Assembly (NCBI RefSeq): GCF_000003195.3
Contig: NC_012871.2
Coordinates: 15,322,293 to 15,386,292 of the forward strand
Origin: Sorghum bicolor
Lineage: Eukaryota > Streptophyta > Magnoliopsida > Poales > Poaceae
DNA: 64,000 bases
Direction: 5' to 3'
Shown here: one piece after another, positions 45,413 to 54,139 of the stretch
Position numbering within the stretch: position 1 is the stretch's first letter
Layout of the letters: the number at the start of each line of letters is the position of its first letter
The notes under the pieces: model-generated
The model's database searches: none
What the model was told of the DNA's origin: nothing
What the model saw: the letters and a program-made list of their open reading frames with translations, nothing else
Made by a program: the position numbers and the translations under genes

Positions 45413-45934
45413 TCAAAAAAAATGAAATAAAAGAACAGGGTCTTCAAGATTAAGGTTTGGACCAGATTCTAAAAGATCAGAAAATCGTTTCCAGGATTTT
45501 CCCAAAGTTTCATTATCTTTTTGTTTAAAAGATAGGACTTCGAGTCTAAGGTCGCCGATACGGTCAAGGGAATAAAAATCTAGACAAAAGTTGGCTCGTA
45601 AAACTCCCCATTCACCTTGTTGTTGATTTACCTTCTGACTGTACCATTGTCTAGCTACTCCCCTTAAAGAAAAAAGAAAAAGCTTCCAACGTAAAGTCTT
45701 ATCAGAAATGCCTTCAATGCGAAGACAATCACATGTTTGCTCAAAATCTCTAATATGAAGGTAAGGGTTTTCGTCTTCCTTTCCCGAAAAAGATAGGTTT
45801 TGAATCATGGTAATCAACCTAGAACTTAACCTATACTGGGATGTTTGGATAGGCTGTGATGACTCCCATGGTAAAAGGTCACTTACTGAAGGGATTGCAG
45901 ATTCGTAGATTGATTTAGAATCTTGGTTTTCCAT
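45413..45934 (-). pseudogene. gag: Element A gag (N-terminal and capsid part)
   Basis: The likely start is the ATG at 45934 (MENQDSKSIY), because the frame further upstream runs through the primer site and LTR. The capsid domain shows FSGKEDENPYLHIRDFE and RWKLFLFSLRGVARQWY, as in Athila-type gag. A TGA at 45413-45415, most likely from CGA, interrupts the frame; it then continues without shift into the protease region. Confidence 0.88.
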
Positions 45935-46041
45935 AAGGTAAGAATAAAGAAAATAAGTAAAGAATATAAAAGATAAGAAAAGATAAAAGTATAGATACAA
46001 GCTAGTAGTAAGACTCATGGTTATCTCCGCAAACCGTCTTT

Positions 46042-46060
46042 CTCCCCAGCAACAGCGCCA
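46042..46060 (-). other. Primer-binding site of element A (tRNA-Asp)
   Basis: The minus strand reads TGGCGCTGTTGCTGGGGAG, the tRNA-Asp complement with two C-to-T changes relative to the site of B, eight bases from the LTR at 46069. Confidence 0.88.
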
Positions 46061-46068
46061 GAAATGCT

Positions 46069-47294
46069 TGTTGATATTTGGGAATGCAATAAGGAATTGA
46101 TCCGCAAGCGCACGGATATCGGTGAGCACTTCACCCGGGAGGTTATCCAGAGTATCGTATTTATTTTTTTACCACTAGGAGAAAGAGTGCATCTGACTAA
46201 CCCGGTCTATTACTACTAACCTTTATGCTACAAAGAATGTTTCTCGATGTGAGTGATAAATAGAGAAGACTGCAACCGTAGTCTCTTTGTAACCTTGGTA
46301 AGGATGATCTACTGTTCTAATGGGGAAGCTTACGGAATCTAGACACCACAGAGGATGTTCGACCCGCACCTATAAACCCGATCCTTCCTACTAACGAGAT
46401 ATGGTTTGCAAAGGTAACTCGGAAATATCACGTTCCTCACTACTACCACGGTCTAGCTAGTCAGGGAATATCTATGAGTATTCTAGCCCAAACACCACGT
46501 CTACGCTAGAGATGATTACTCTAAACTCTACGCGAAGAGATTAAAGTAAACTCATAAACCAAAGAACAATAAAACAAGAACTTACTAGAATTTAGAAGTC
46601 GAAATACTGAAGAATCCTAGGAGCAAGCCTCGGGTTAGAAGACTTGATCCTGCAGGTACAACCTCGGAGTAGACACTGACAGGTCGGGCTTCCTCCGATC
46701 TACACCTCCACTCTATCTCTCTCAATCTAGTAGAAACTATAAGATCTAATTCTACTCACATTGGATGCTAAGCCTAAAAGAAATTTTATTTAGAGGAGAG
46801 GTATTCCTTCGAGGGCACCTCTCAACTCTATGATGAACTTGTCTCCTCTAGGGGCCAGGGGGTCTGGTTTTATAGTCCCCTCAAGTGAACATCAGCCGTC
46901 GGATCAAACCGACATTGATTGGACGGTTATCCTTGATCCTTTAGGTCGGTGGAGCTTGATCCGCGAAAAGAGTCCCGATTGGAGTCCAGAGGGGGCGGGC
47001 GCCCTAGTCCTCAGGGCGGGCGCCCTGGGCCAGGCCCCTTTCGGCCTCCGCTTTGTTCTCGTGGCTTCTGGAGTCTTCTAGATGGTAGAAAATTGCGCGG
47101 TGCGTTGATATCTCTATGTAATCCCGACATGTGGGCCTTTCTTCCTTATTTCCTGATAACCCCTGCAGAAACAGATAAACAACAAAACTCGTGGAATTCT
47201 GTCAGATCAAACCCTAATTCTAGGTGTTGTTTGCATATTGGTCCGTTCTCTTGTTTATTTGATAATTAATATTGATACTTAAGAACCGTCAACA
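46069..47294 (-). repeat. 5' LTR of element A
   Basis: It is 1226 bp long, starts TGTTGATATTTGGG (plus orientation) and ends ACCGTCAACA before the AAAAG duplication. The GGGCGGGCGCCCT pair lies at about 46995-47027. Confidence 0.92.
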
Positions 47295-47299
47295 AAAAG

Positions 47300-48474
47300 C
47301 AGAACAAGCCTCCACTCTCGTAGCTTTTACCAATGAATTGGCCATACCTTGAGACGACTACTTTATTAAACCCAAATACCAGCTTGACTCCATCTCGACA
47401 CAAGAGGGATCCACTAACGAGGTTCTTCTTTATTGAGGGAGCATGCTGCATGTTCTTGAGTTGCAAGATCTTTCCTAAAATGAACTTCAGATTGACCGAA
47501 CCAACACCAAAAATAGAAGCATGCGAGTCGTTTTCCATCATGATAGTTGAACCTCGTGCGACCTGGTAAGATGAAAACATAGAGATATTAGTACAAACAT
47601 GTATATTGACTCCTGTATCGATCCACCAATCATTAGATTGAAATTACTGTACCCAGATCCGCTAGGATCGCCAATAGTTATGTTGGTAGATTTCTGCCCC
47701 TACTGATTGTTCTTACCTTTGCGGTTCTTGCACTTCTTGGTGAAGTGTCCATTCTCACCACAAACGAAGCACATACAACTTCATCCATGTTCATCTTATT
47801 ATTCTTGAACTGAGTAGTCTGGATAGGCTATGCTTGTTCTTGCCAGCATGCTGCATCACATTGGTACTGGACTATTCTAGGGCTTTTGGTGGAGCATCCT
47901 TTGCCCGAGCCTTCTCTTCAACATCAAGACCAGCCAACAGATCATCAACAGAGATCTTATGTCGTCTTTTATGTTCCAGAGCTGTGGTAAAGTTTCTCCA
48001 TGACAGAGGTAACTTGGCAATCATACCACAAGCCACAAACTTGTCGGGCAAGACGTGTCCAAGTGGAACTCATGAGCCTATTCCACGACTAAACAGTTTT
48101 CAACTATTTTGAAGTCATGGTACTTCTCCACCACATACAACTCATGCCTAGCGTCTACAGCACCAAGCTTATGTTCAAGTTCCTCCCATCGTTTAGTAGC
48201 ACTTTTGATGTTTATGTTCACACAACTAGTCAGAGAGAATGCTAAGCATGCATCTGACAAAAATCATCGTAGCCGCAGTAAACTACTGCACCTCTTTCTC
48301 AGATCCGAGAGGTAGTGTGGGAGGATTACCCACGACCCAAAATACGCCCATAGCCGTGAGCCACAACTGGGCCCTCATCTGCCATCTCTTGAAATTCACA
48401 CCAGTGAACTTCTCCGGTTTCATCGCATTAGTATATCCCTTAGTCATCGCTAAATGCCTATCGGGTTTTTGGAT
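47300..48474 (-). pseudogene. gag: Copia element E gag and pre-integrase region (broken)
   Basis: The start region at about 48450-48290 has MKPEKFTGVNFKRWQ and LWLTAMGVFW, as in copia gag (UBN2 type). Toward lower coordinates a CCHC zinc knuckle CFVCGENGHFTKKC is seen at about 47772-47731. Then comes the gag-pre-integrase segment (MENDSHASIFGVG, 47580-47300, with LKNMQHAPSIKKNLVSGSLL). Stops and frameshifts separate the parts. The short distance to the LTR and the absence of a GGTATCAGAGC primer site suggest a small deletion behind the 5' LTR. Confidence 0.83.
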
Positions 48475-49429
48475 TGTTGGAAATAAAAGCAATTTAGTGA
48501 TGTATAGATTAATTCCAACAATAAGAAAAAGACCAACAACATGTATCATAGATATATGAATCAAGACTAGCACTACGATCTGAGACATTCACGACATCTA
48601 GTGCTAGCAACAGAAAGGATGTGAGAACAAACAACAAGGAGAAGAAAAATATCCTTACAGTGGGGTAGTCGGCACGATGGAAGAAAAAGACTATCGATGG
48701 AGATCAGCGAACACTAGACGTAGAGGGAAGAAGACGTCCAATGAAAAGTCGCAACGACGCTTCCCAAAAACCTAATACACCCCTACCCCATGCAGGGACG
48801 TGAGGGAACGTAGGCTTCGGAGCCTGTCCTCCCGACATCGATGACACGTTCGGACAGGATGGGGATGACGGCGCGCAGCGCAATAATGTGGCGAGGAAGA
48901 GATGAATCTCTCGGTAATGAGGACTTATATACAAGTCGCACGCAGCTAAGAAAAGCAATTAGCCACTCAATCAATCACAGCATTATGGTAATTATCTGCC
49001 ATTTATGCACTTACCATAAAACGAGAATAATTGCTTACCAAATAGGCTGGCACAATTTTCTCCATGCATGCAAAAATTCGAAGTAGCAAACTCCATGCAT
49101 GCAAAAATTCGAAGTAGCAAAAGGAAGCCACGCACCCACAAGGGTTGGAGTGGGAAATCGCCGGACCATTCACACACGTCGTGCATGCGCGCCCATTGGC
49201 CCGGCCCGGCCCGATGAGGCGAGCATGTGCGCGCGTGTGGTTCTTCCTTTTCCGCTCTCCAATAGCTTCAACAAGATGGAGATAGCTCAACTATTTAAGT
49301 TGGCCTCACTCCTTTTGAAGTAGCAAGATGGGTCTAAAGTCCCCACGTTTCCATATATGCATGCATGTGTGAGTGGGGCCTTTGAGATTTATTTAAAATT
49401 GTTTGGTCCATGGTCCAAAATATCTAACA
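48475..49429 (-). repeat. 5' LTR of copia element E
   Basis: It is 955 bp long. It matches 27850-28818 but has a 31 bp tandem duplication (CTCCATGCATGCAAAAATTC at 49060 and 49091). It is more diverged from its partner than the LTR pairs of A and B. Confidence 0.85.
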
Positions 49430-49520
49430 CCATATAGTTTGTTGTCTCACACATCTCCACCGATCAATCAACTATCAAGAGCATACCCCTCGGTAGACTG
49501 TCGATCAACTTTCATCGACA
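49430..49520 (+). repeat. 3' LTR of element C, second part
   Basis: After copia element E the LTR of C resumes with CCATATAGTTTGTTG and continues through CTCCACCGATCAATC to TTTCATCGACA. This matches 25569-25659 of the 5' LTR. Confidence 0.8.
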
Positions 49521-49600
49521 ACTACCAACCTGTCTTTCAATCGGTGGTGAAAATTGTCACTAGCGGCTCTCGAGTAGTAAAAATACGATCTGTAGTAGTG

Positions 49601-49984
49601 TTGGGCTTTCACCGTGTTCAACAAAAAAAATAGTTTAGCATATACTATAATACTAGTTTTATCGTTGCCAAATCTGCAAGTTGAAAAATACTCTCATTAT
49701 ATATTAATCCAGTTTCAGCGGAAGTTTTATGGCCTTCTTTTTAAGACTCCGAGTGTAATATAAGTTTCATAGAACAAGTTTTATCTCTATAAAACTTTTA
49801 TCACCTTTCTATTCATTTGTACTATACCATATTAGCTTAATACCCATAAAGCTCTTAACAAGACAGGCCTCGTGGTGTGCCATGTGGAGTTATTTGACCA
49901 TATGACATGGACAACTGCTAGATATGGTATTTTTCAATTTGGTGATCGGATTGTGGCACCGAATTCAAGATTGTTGTTACCTTT
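49601..49984. other. Unassigned AT-rich sequence right of CACTA element D
   Basis: No gene or element end is recognised apart from the CACTA terminus at 49600. A stretch GTGTGCCATGTGGAG near 49874 is ordinary. Confidence 0.3.
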
Positions 49985-50856
49985 GTCAAAAAAATAGAAA
50001 GACTGCAGAAATGATTTTGCACGCAAATATTAACGGAGACCAGCACATGTAGCAACCGCCTCCATAAATGATCTGGGGCAGATGTTCTAAAGTGACCGCC
50101 TCATTAACTCATCGATTAACAATGGCGGGGATCATAGAATGCGTGTCTCTGTAAATCGACGATTTCTCGAACAGACATCTTAGGATATCCGTCTCTAAAA
50201 ATCACTATTAAAAGATGCAGTCATTCTAAGTGTCCATCTCCACAAATTAATTTATGGAGGTGGATATCTCATGATGCACGTCTCTATAAATAGTTGCAAC
50301 AAAAATTATTCATAACTTTTTTATATGAACTCGGATGAATTGCAGTATTCGACATGGTCTACAACTTTGTAGTTGAACAGTGCAGGTATCAAAGTTGTAG
50401 CAGCCGACCTAGTCTGCATGTTTGTTGTTGATAAGTTTTTTGATTATTTGAATTTTAAGATCTCATTTTTTTGTCAATTCATATATTTTGTGATTCAATT
50501 TTTTGAATTTTGTAAACAATGTTGGATGGAGACACATAACAAAGTCATAGTGCTTGACAAGATTTAAATCTTTATAGTAGAAGCTCTTTTATTTGAGTTC
50601 ACTTAGTAGACAAAATATTGAATATAAGATTATGAAATATTTATATATATAAAATATCTCACAAGTGAGTGTGTGATGCAGTGATAGCGTGGTGTTAATC
50701 TTCAGTGAGAGTTCGTGAGTTCGACTCCTGGGTAGATTAACAAAGACGGTTATAGTGTTTGCTTCCAGAAAGTGCGATTAACATTGGCCCTAAGCTGGAG
50801 GCGGCCAGAAATTTTTAAAAAAACGACCGTATCCGAAAATGAACTCCGTGGTAGTG
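49985..50856. mobile_element. Element F: CACTA-like transposon fragment
   Basis: Repeated segments of the type CGCCTCCATAAATGATCTG, TCTCTGTAAATCGAC and CTCCACAAATTAATTTATGG resemble CACTA subterminal repeats. The interior has a CTACAACTTTGTAGTTGAAC block. The right terminus CTCCGTGGTAGTG ends at 50856. A matching left CACTA end is uncertain (perhaps GACTGCAGAAATGA near 50000). No transposase is visible. Confidence 0.55.
50674..50728 (+). other. tRNA-like module (pol III box A and B) in CACTA element F
   Basis: TGATGCAGTGA (50674-50684) and AGTTCGACTCC (50718-50728) are 44 bp apart, in nearly the same arrangement as in element J at 23608-23663. No tRNA cloverleaf is formed. Confidence 0.5.
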
Positions 50857-52370
50857 TACATATATAGTTTTGAGACAAATTAAATAAAATTGTCTTGGCG
50901 ATGGTTGATGGGCTAGGAAATGGAGCTGCCTGTCTCCATGCCTAAAGTTGTGTGCTGATTGCTGAAGTCATGAAGCAGCGTAAAAGATTTGCAACAGGCT
51001 GCCAAGATGAGCTCCCATGCAAGTCCGCCAAGCGAAAATTTGTGTTCTCGGATGTCGACTAGATATGGGCTCAGACGCTTACTTGGATCCGATGCTTCTG
51101 GCAGTGCATCTACTGAAATGTCACGGTCCTACTTCCTCTTGCAGCGGTCAATATATACTAGTAGCATGTAGGAGTATGTATATATTGCGGTTGCGGCAAA
51201 GATTGTGTTGGGATCGGAGCAGCAGTCCAAAATAAATAAGAAACCCAACATGTACTTTTACACTAATGAGAGACTGTATAATATATTGCTAATAAAAAAC
51301 ACACACACACACACACAGAGAGATTGTTGATTGAGGACTTGGCTTTCCTTTTCATCTTGCGTGATGTATTCTTTATTACTCGGCAGAAGAAACGTGAGTT
51401 TAGTTTTTCGTCTAAAATAAAAGGTACTGATAGCTAGCTAGAAATTGGCCAGCCTCCTACGATATTTAGAACAGAAGATCTTTTAAAAAAACAAATCAGT
51501 CAAAAGAGGTACCGATTATATTAAAAAAGAGAAATCGAAATTAGGCAATACAACAAAGTAATAACAATCCTCAACGACCAGCTAACGACAAGCACAATGA
51601 CGACAAAGACAACCACAATTCTGCTCTTCCGAAGAGTTGTGGATTTCATATACAATAAAAGCTGCTGAGGCCTGAGGTGGTGCATGATTCTAGTATGTCG
51701 ACAAAGATTTGTATTGAAGCAGTAATTTTCTGCCATTAAATGAATTGTTGATCTTGATGCATTGCGGTGGCTATCTTGACAGTGTCAACTCAGAGATACT
51801 GCAAAATCAGTGGAGACACGAGCGCTTTCAAGGTCAAGTTCGACTGCTTAGCTCTCAAGGCCGGGAGAGAGGAAGAAGACGGGTGCTATTTATGGAGTAT
51901 AAACCGTGACTCTCTTGTGGTCATGACCATACTGCTTTAATTTTTGTCCATGTGACCACAATAGTGACCCCATGTGTTGTCAACATTTGAGGGCTTTCAT
52001 CCATTCGAGGAATATGTATGCATGGAAATAAGAATTTATTTAGGGATTATATATATTTCAGCCAAGAGAATTCATGGATAAGAAAACAGCAGTTTAGCGG
52101 TGGCCTTTGACTTTTTGTGAGCTTCTGTTTCATTCTCAAGGACTGAAGGGGAGATGAGATATATGGTCTGGATTCTTAGCTTGTACTCAAACCGGTTCAC
52201 CACTTGGGTCCTTCATTCGTTCTGCTTCTAGCCAATAAATAAGGTCAATGTGGTAGGAGTATGTCGACTTATGAGTGTAGCTCTCTTGATGGTTTTGGCA
52301 GTTCATACAAACTGACAAGAAAACAAGCATATATATATATATATATATATTATGAAGTAACACTGATGTT
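50857..52370. other. Unassigned low-copy sequence with two microsatellites
   Basis: No gene is supported. (AC)n lies at 51299-51319 and (AT)n at 52328-52352. Around 51500-51700 the minus strand reads like the T-rich 3' end of a LINE (TTGTTGTATTGCCTAATTTC), but no coding domain confirms it. Confidence 0.35.
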
Positions 52371-52475
52371 GTCCATTAGTAAAGAAACGGTCTGTACTCC
52401 CGGTTGGGAAACTCCTTTAGTCCCGGTTTCCTAACCGGGAGCACCAATCCGGGACTACAGGAGGCCACCTTTAGT
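52371..52475. mobile_element. CACTA fragment with TTTAGTCCCGGTT repeats
   Basis: CATTAGTAAAGAAACGG (decayed terminus) is followed by CTCCCGGTTGG, TTTAGTCCCGGTTTCC, AACCGGGAGC and TTTAGTCCCGGTTGG. These are inverted copies of a subterminal repeat common in grass CACTA elements. Confidence 0.6.
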
Positions 52476-52484
52476 CCCGGTTGG

Positions 52485-53190
52485 GTGTCTTGGTGATATG
52501 AAATTCAGCACACAATTTGTTGTACTCTCCTAAAACTTTGAATAGAGAAGCACAAGTTGTTCAAGACTAAAGTTTATTTCCACCTGTTGACATTCAAAAG
52601 TGTCTCGGGGTGGGTCATAGGCATCTCCAATAAGTTATACTCCTAACATGTTGGAGATCAAGTGGAGAAACAAAACATCAAAGAAATCGTGTGAAGAAGG
52701 AAGCGAGCCATGATGAGTCAAGCCAGTCAGCTAAGCCGACTTACCCAGTCGGCTTAGCTGACTCACCTAAGTCGATCTCCCCTGATCCAGCCCAAGGTAG
52801 GCCTCCTGAGCCCGCAAAAGTGTAAAGTCCGAACTGATTCGTATCCAAATTATTTTTTGTCATGTCTTTAACATGAGAAACTTGGAGAACGCGTTTTGGA
52901 CTTGTTTCCTATTGGGATCGGACCGTCCCCTCTATATATATGAGAGAATCATGGTTGATTGAATTCCCAACTATTCGACCATCAAAAAACACATCTACTA
53001 TACCCTTTACACCTTTTCCAACCCCTCCTGTTGTCCGTCGCATCTCCCGATGAGATTCGGTGTTGTTCTAGATGGCCTTGCTGGTCCTAGGATAGCCTCT
53101 ACGTTCTCCTCCCTGACAAGTCTTCCCGAGAGAAGTTCAGGAGTCTATCCTTGTTAAGAACAGGCTCAACATTAGCCTAACCGGTGTTTG
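52485..53190 (+). repeat. LTR-like stretch, probably partial
   Basis: It starts near TGATATGAAATTC and has a TATATATATGAGAG promoter-like element at about 52933. A C/T-rich downstream leader with TTCCCGAGAGAAGTTC follows, as in grass copia LTRs. It is cut on the right by CACTA element G at 53191. Ends and target duplication are not established. A perfect 16 bp hairpin lies at 52725-52763. Confidence 0.4.
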
Positions 53191-54139
53191 CACTACTACA
53201 GAAATGAACTTCCACGACGTTGCTACAGTTCACTCTATGGCGGTCGTTTTTTGCCCGCTGCGGTAAAACGTGCGATTTAATGCAGCGGGCACTTTTGATT
53301 AACCGCAGCGGACACTTTTGCCCACTGCGGTAAATTGATTTACCGCAGTGGACATCTTAATATCTCCATCATGGAAAACATATATTTTTCATGGCGGACG
53401 TATTAAGATGTCCACTGAGGTAAATCAATTTCCCGCAGTGGACAACCTATCATGCCCGTCACAGTAAATTTCGAAGCCCAACTAGCCCACCAGTGGCCCG
53501 ATAGCAAGGGTGATATATATACGTGATGCTAGGATTTGCTTGTTGAGTGTCCAAGTCCTCCCTCTGCCCACCTCCGCGTAGACAGCCGCCGCTCCGACAT
53601 CCTCTCTCTACTTCTCGTCTCTCCACCCACAACCCGGTCGGCTCTCTCGTTTCTCCCTTCGTCTGCTCGCCTATGCCACTCCATCCTCCTTGCGCGCGGC
53701 AGGCCAAGGCCAGGCCCCTCTATCTTCGCCTCCTCAGGTGGCACAGCTAAGCGCAACGTGCGGCAGCCCGCCCCTCCCTCTCCACCTCGTCGGGCAGCGT
53801 GGTTGTGCGCGATGTGTGGCCCACCCCCTCCCTCTCTGGCTCCTTGGGCGGCGTGGTGGCGTGCAACTTGCGGCGGCCCGACCCCTCCTTCTTCGCCACC
53901 TCGGGCGGCGCAGATGGAGCACGGCGGCGTGAACGGAGCACGACGGCATGGATGGAGCCCGGATCCACAGCGGGGAAGGCGCCAAGACGTGGATCCCTCT
54001 TTGTGTCGACATGAGGTATGCCACTGCTGCTCCTCTTCCTTCCGTCTCCCTCTTTTTTTCACTCATCTCACTGTTCTTCCTTCTCTCTTTCTAGATCCGG
54101 TGAAGGAGCCACCACGAGCCAGATCTAGGAGGTGGAGGC
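53191..54139. mobile_element. Element G: left arm of a CACTA transposon
   Basis: The terminus CACTACTACAGAAATG (53191) is followed by alternating direct and inverted GCCCGCTGCGGTAAA/TTTACCGCAGTGGACA repeats (53220-53470). A long imperfect inverted repeat has GTCCACTGCGGTAAATTG-like arms. The element continues into a GC-rich, possibly formerly coding stretch and is interrupted at 54140 by gypsy element H. The right end lies outside the window. Confidence 0.82.
53536..54139 (+). other. GC-rich segment with imperfect 54-57 bp repeats inside element G
   Basis: An open frame from 53536 runs 212 codons across the junction with H, so its end is not natural. It encodes proline-, alanine- and arginine-rich sequence with about three units of the form RAAW-x-x-ATCG-x-P-x-PPS (about 53745-53915). 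No known domain is seen. Several overlapping frames on both strands are also open because of the high GC content. I do not call it a gene. Confidence 0.4.

Larger units (their letters stand above)
31779..47294 (-). mobile_element. Element A: Athila-like Ty3/gypsy retrotransposon inserted in E
   Basis: LTRs at 31779-33007 and 46069-47294 begin TGTTGATATTTG and end CTGTCAACA/CCGTCAACA. Perfect AAAAG duplications flank it (31774-31778 and 47295-47299). On the minus strand come primer site, gag, protease-like region, RT-RNase H and integrase. The gag with its RWKLFLFSLRGVARQWY motif and the FMDDFSVYG active site suggest the Athila side of the gypsy family. Damage is light: a few stops, one frameshift, and the insertion of B in pol at 35395/42898. 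Confidence 0.93.
27850..49429 (-). mobile_element. Element E: Ty1/copia retrotransposon inserted in the 3' LTR of C
   Basis: Two LTRs (27850-28818 and 48475-49429) begin TGCTGGAAAT/TGTTGGAAAT and end ATCTAACA. The flanks are CCATC (27845-27849) and CCATA (49430-49434). On the minus strand gag and zinc knuckle are at 48474-47286, integrase near 31640-30900, then RT and RNase H down to 29366. Integrase before RT is the copia order. The interior is split by gypsy element A at 31774. Stops in each domain show it is dead. Confidence 0.88.
25265..49520 (+). mobile_element. Element C: non-autonomous gypsy-related LTR element inserted in D
   Basis: It has a 5' LTR at 25265-25659, a primer-site remnant, a 1.9 kb non-coding interior and a 3' LTR that starts at 27545. 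The 3' LTR is split by copia element E and resumes at 49430. The LTR ends resemble those of element H (a conserved block with CACCATCTAGTTCG, TATACCCCAAGGTAGACTG and TTTCGTCGACA-like words), so C is a relative of Tat elements that lacks genes. I see no convincing target duplication. Confidence 0.75.
24717..49600. mobile_element. Element D: CACTA transposon, outer shell of the nest
   Basis: The left terminus CACTACTATAGATTG (24717) and the right terminus CGATCTGTAGTAGTG (49586-49600) are inverted repeats matching at 13 of 15 positions. The flanking 3 bp are TAG and TTG, so the target duplication is only partly preserved. The left arm holds a 44 bp repeat array. The right arm after 49521 is short. 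No transposase is present, so it was non-autonomous or lost its interior. Elements C, E, A and B lie inside. Confidence 0.75.

Noticed and set aside
46013..46129. Extended start of gag of element A at 46129
   Set aside because: The upstream frame runs through the primer-binding site and into the LTR, so the ATG at 45934 is preferred.
51500..51750. 3' end of a LINE on the minus strand
   Set aside because: Only a T-rich, LINE-like tail is seen; no reverse transcriptase or target duplication supports it.
52328..52352. AT run as a promoter
   Set aside because: It is a simple (AT)n microsatellite without gene context.
53529..54066. Minus-strand open frames of 177 and 110 codons
   Set aside because: They mirror the GC-rich repeat of element G; open frames on all strands are expected at this base composition.
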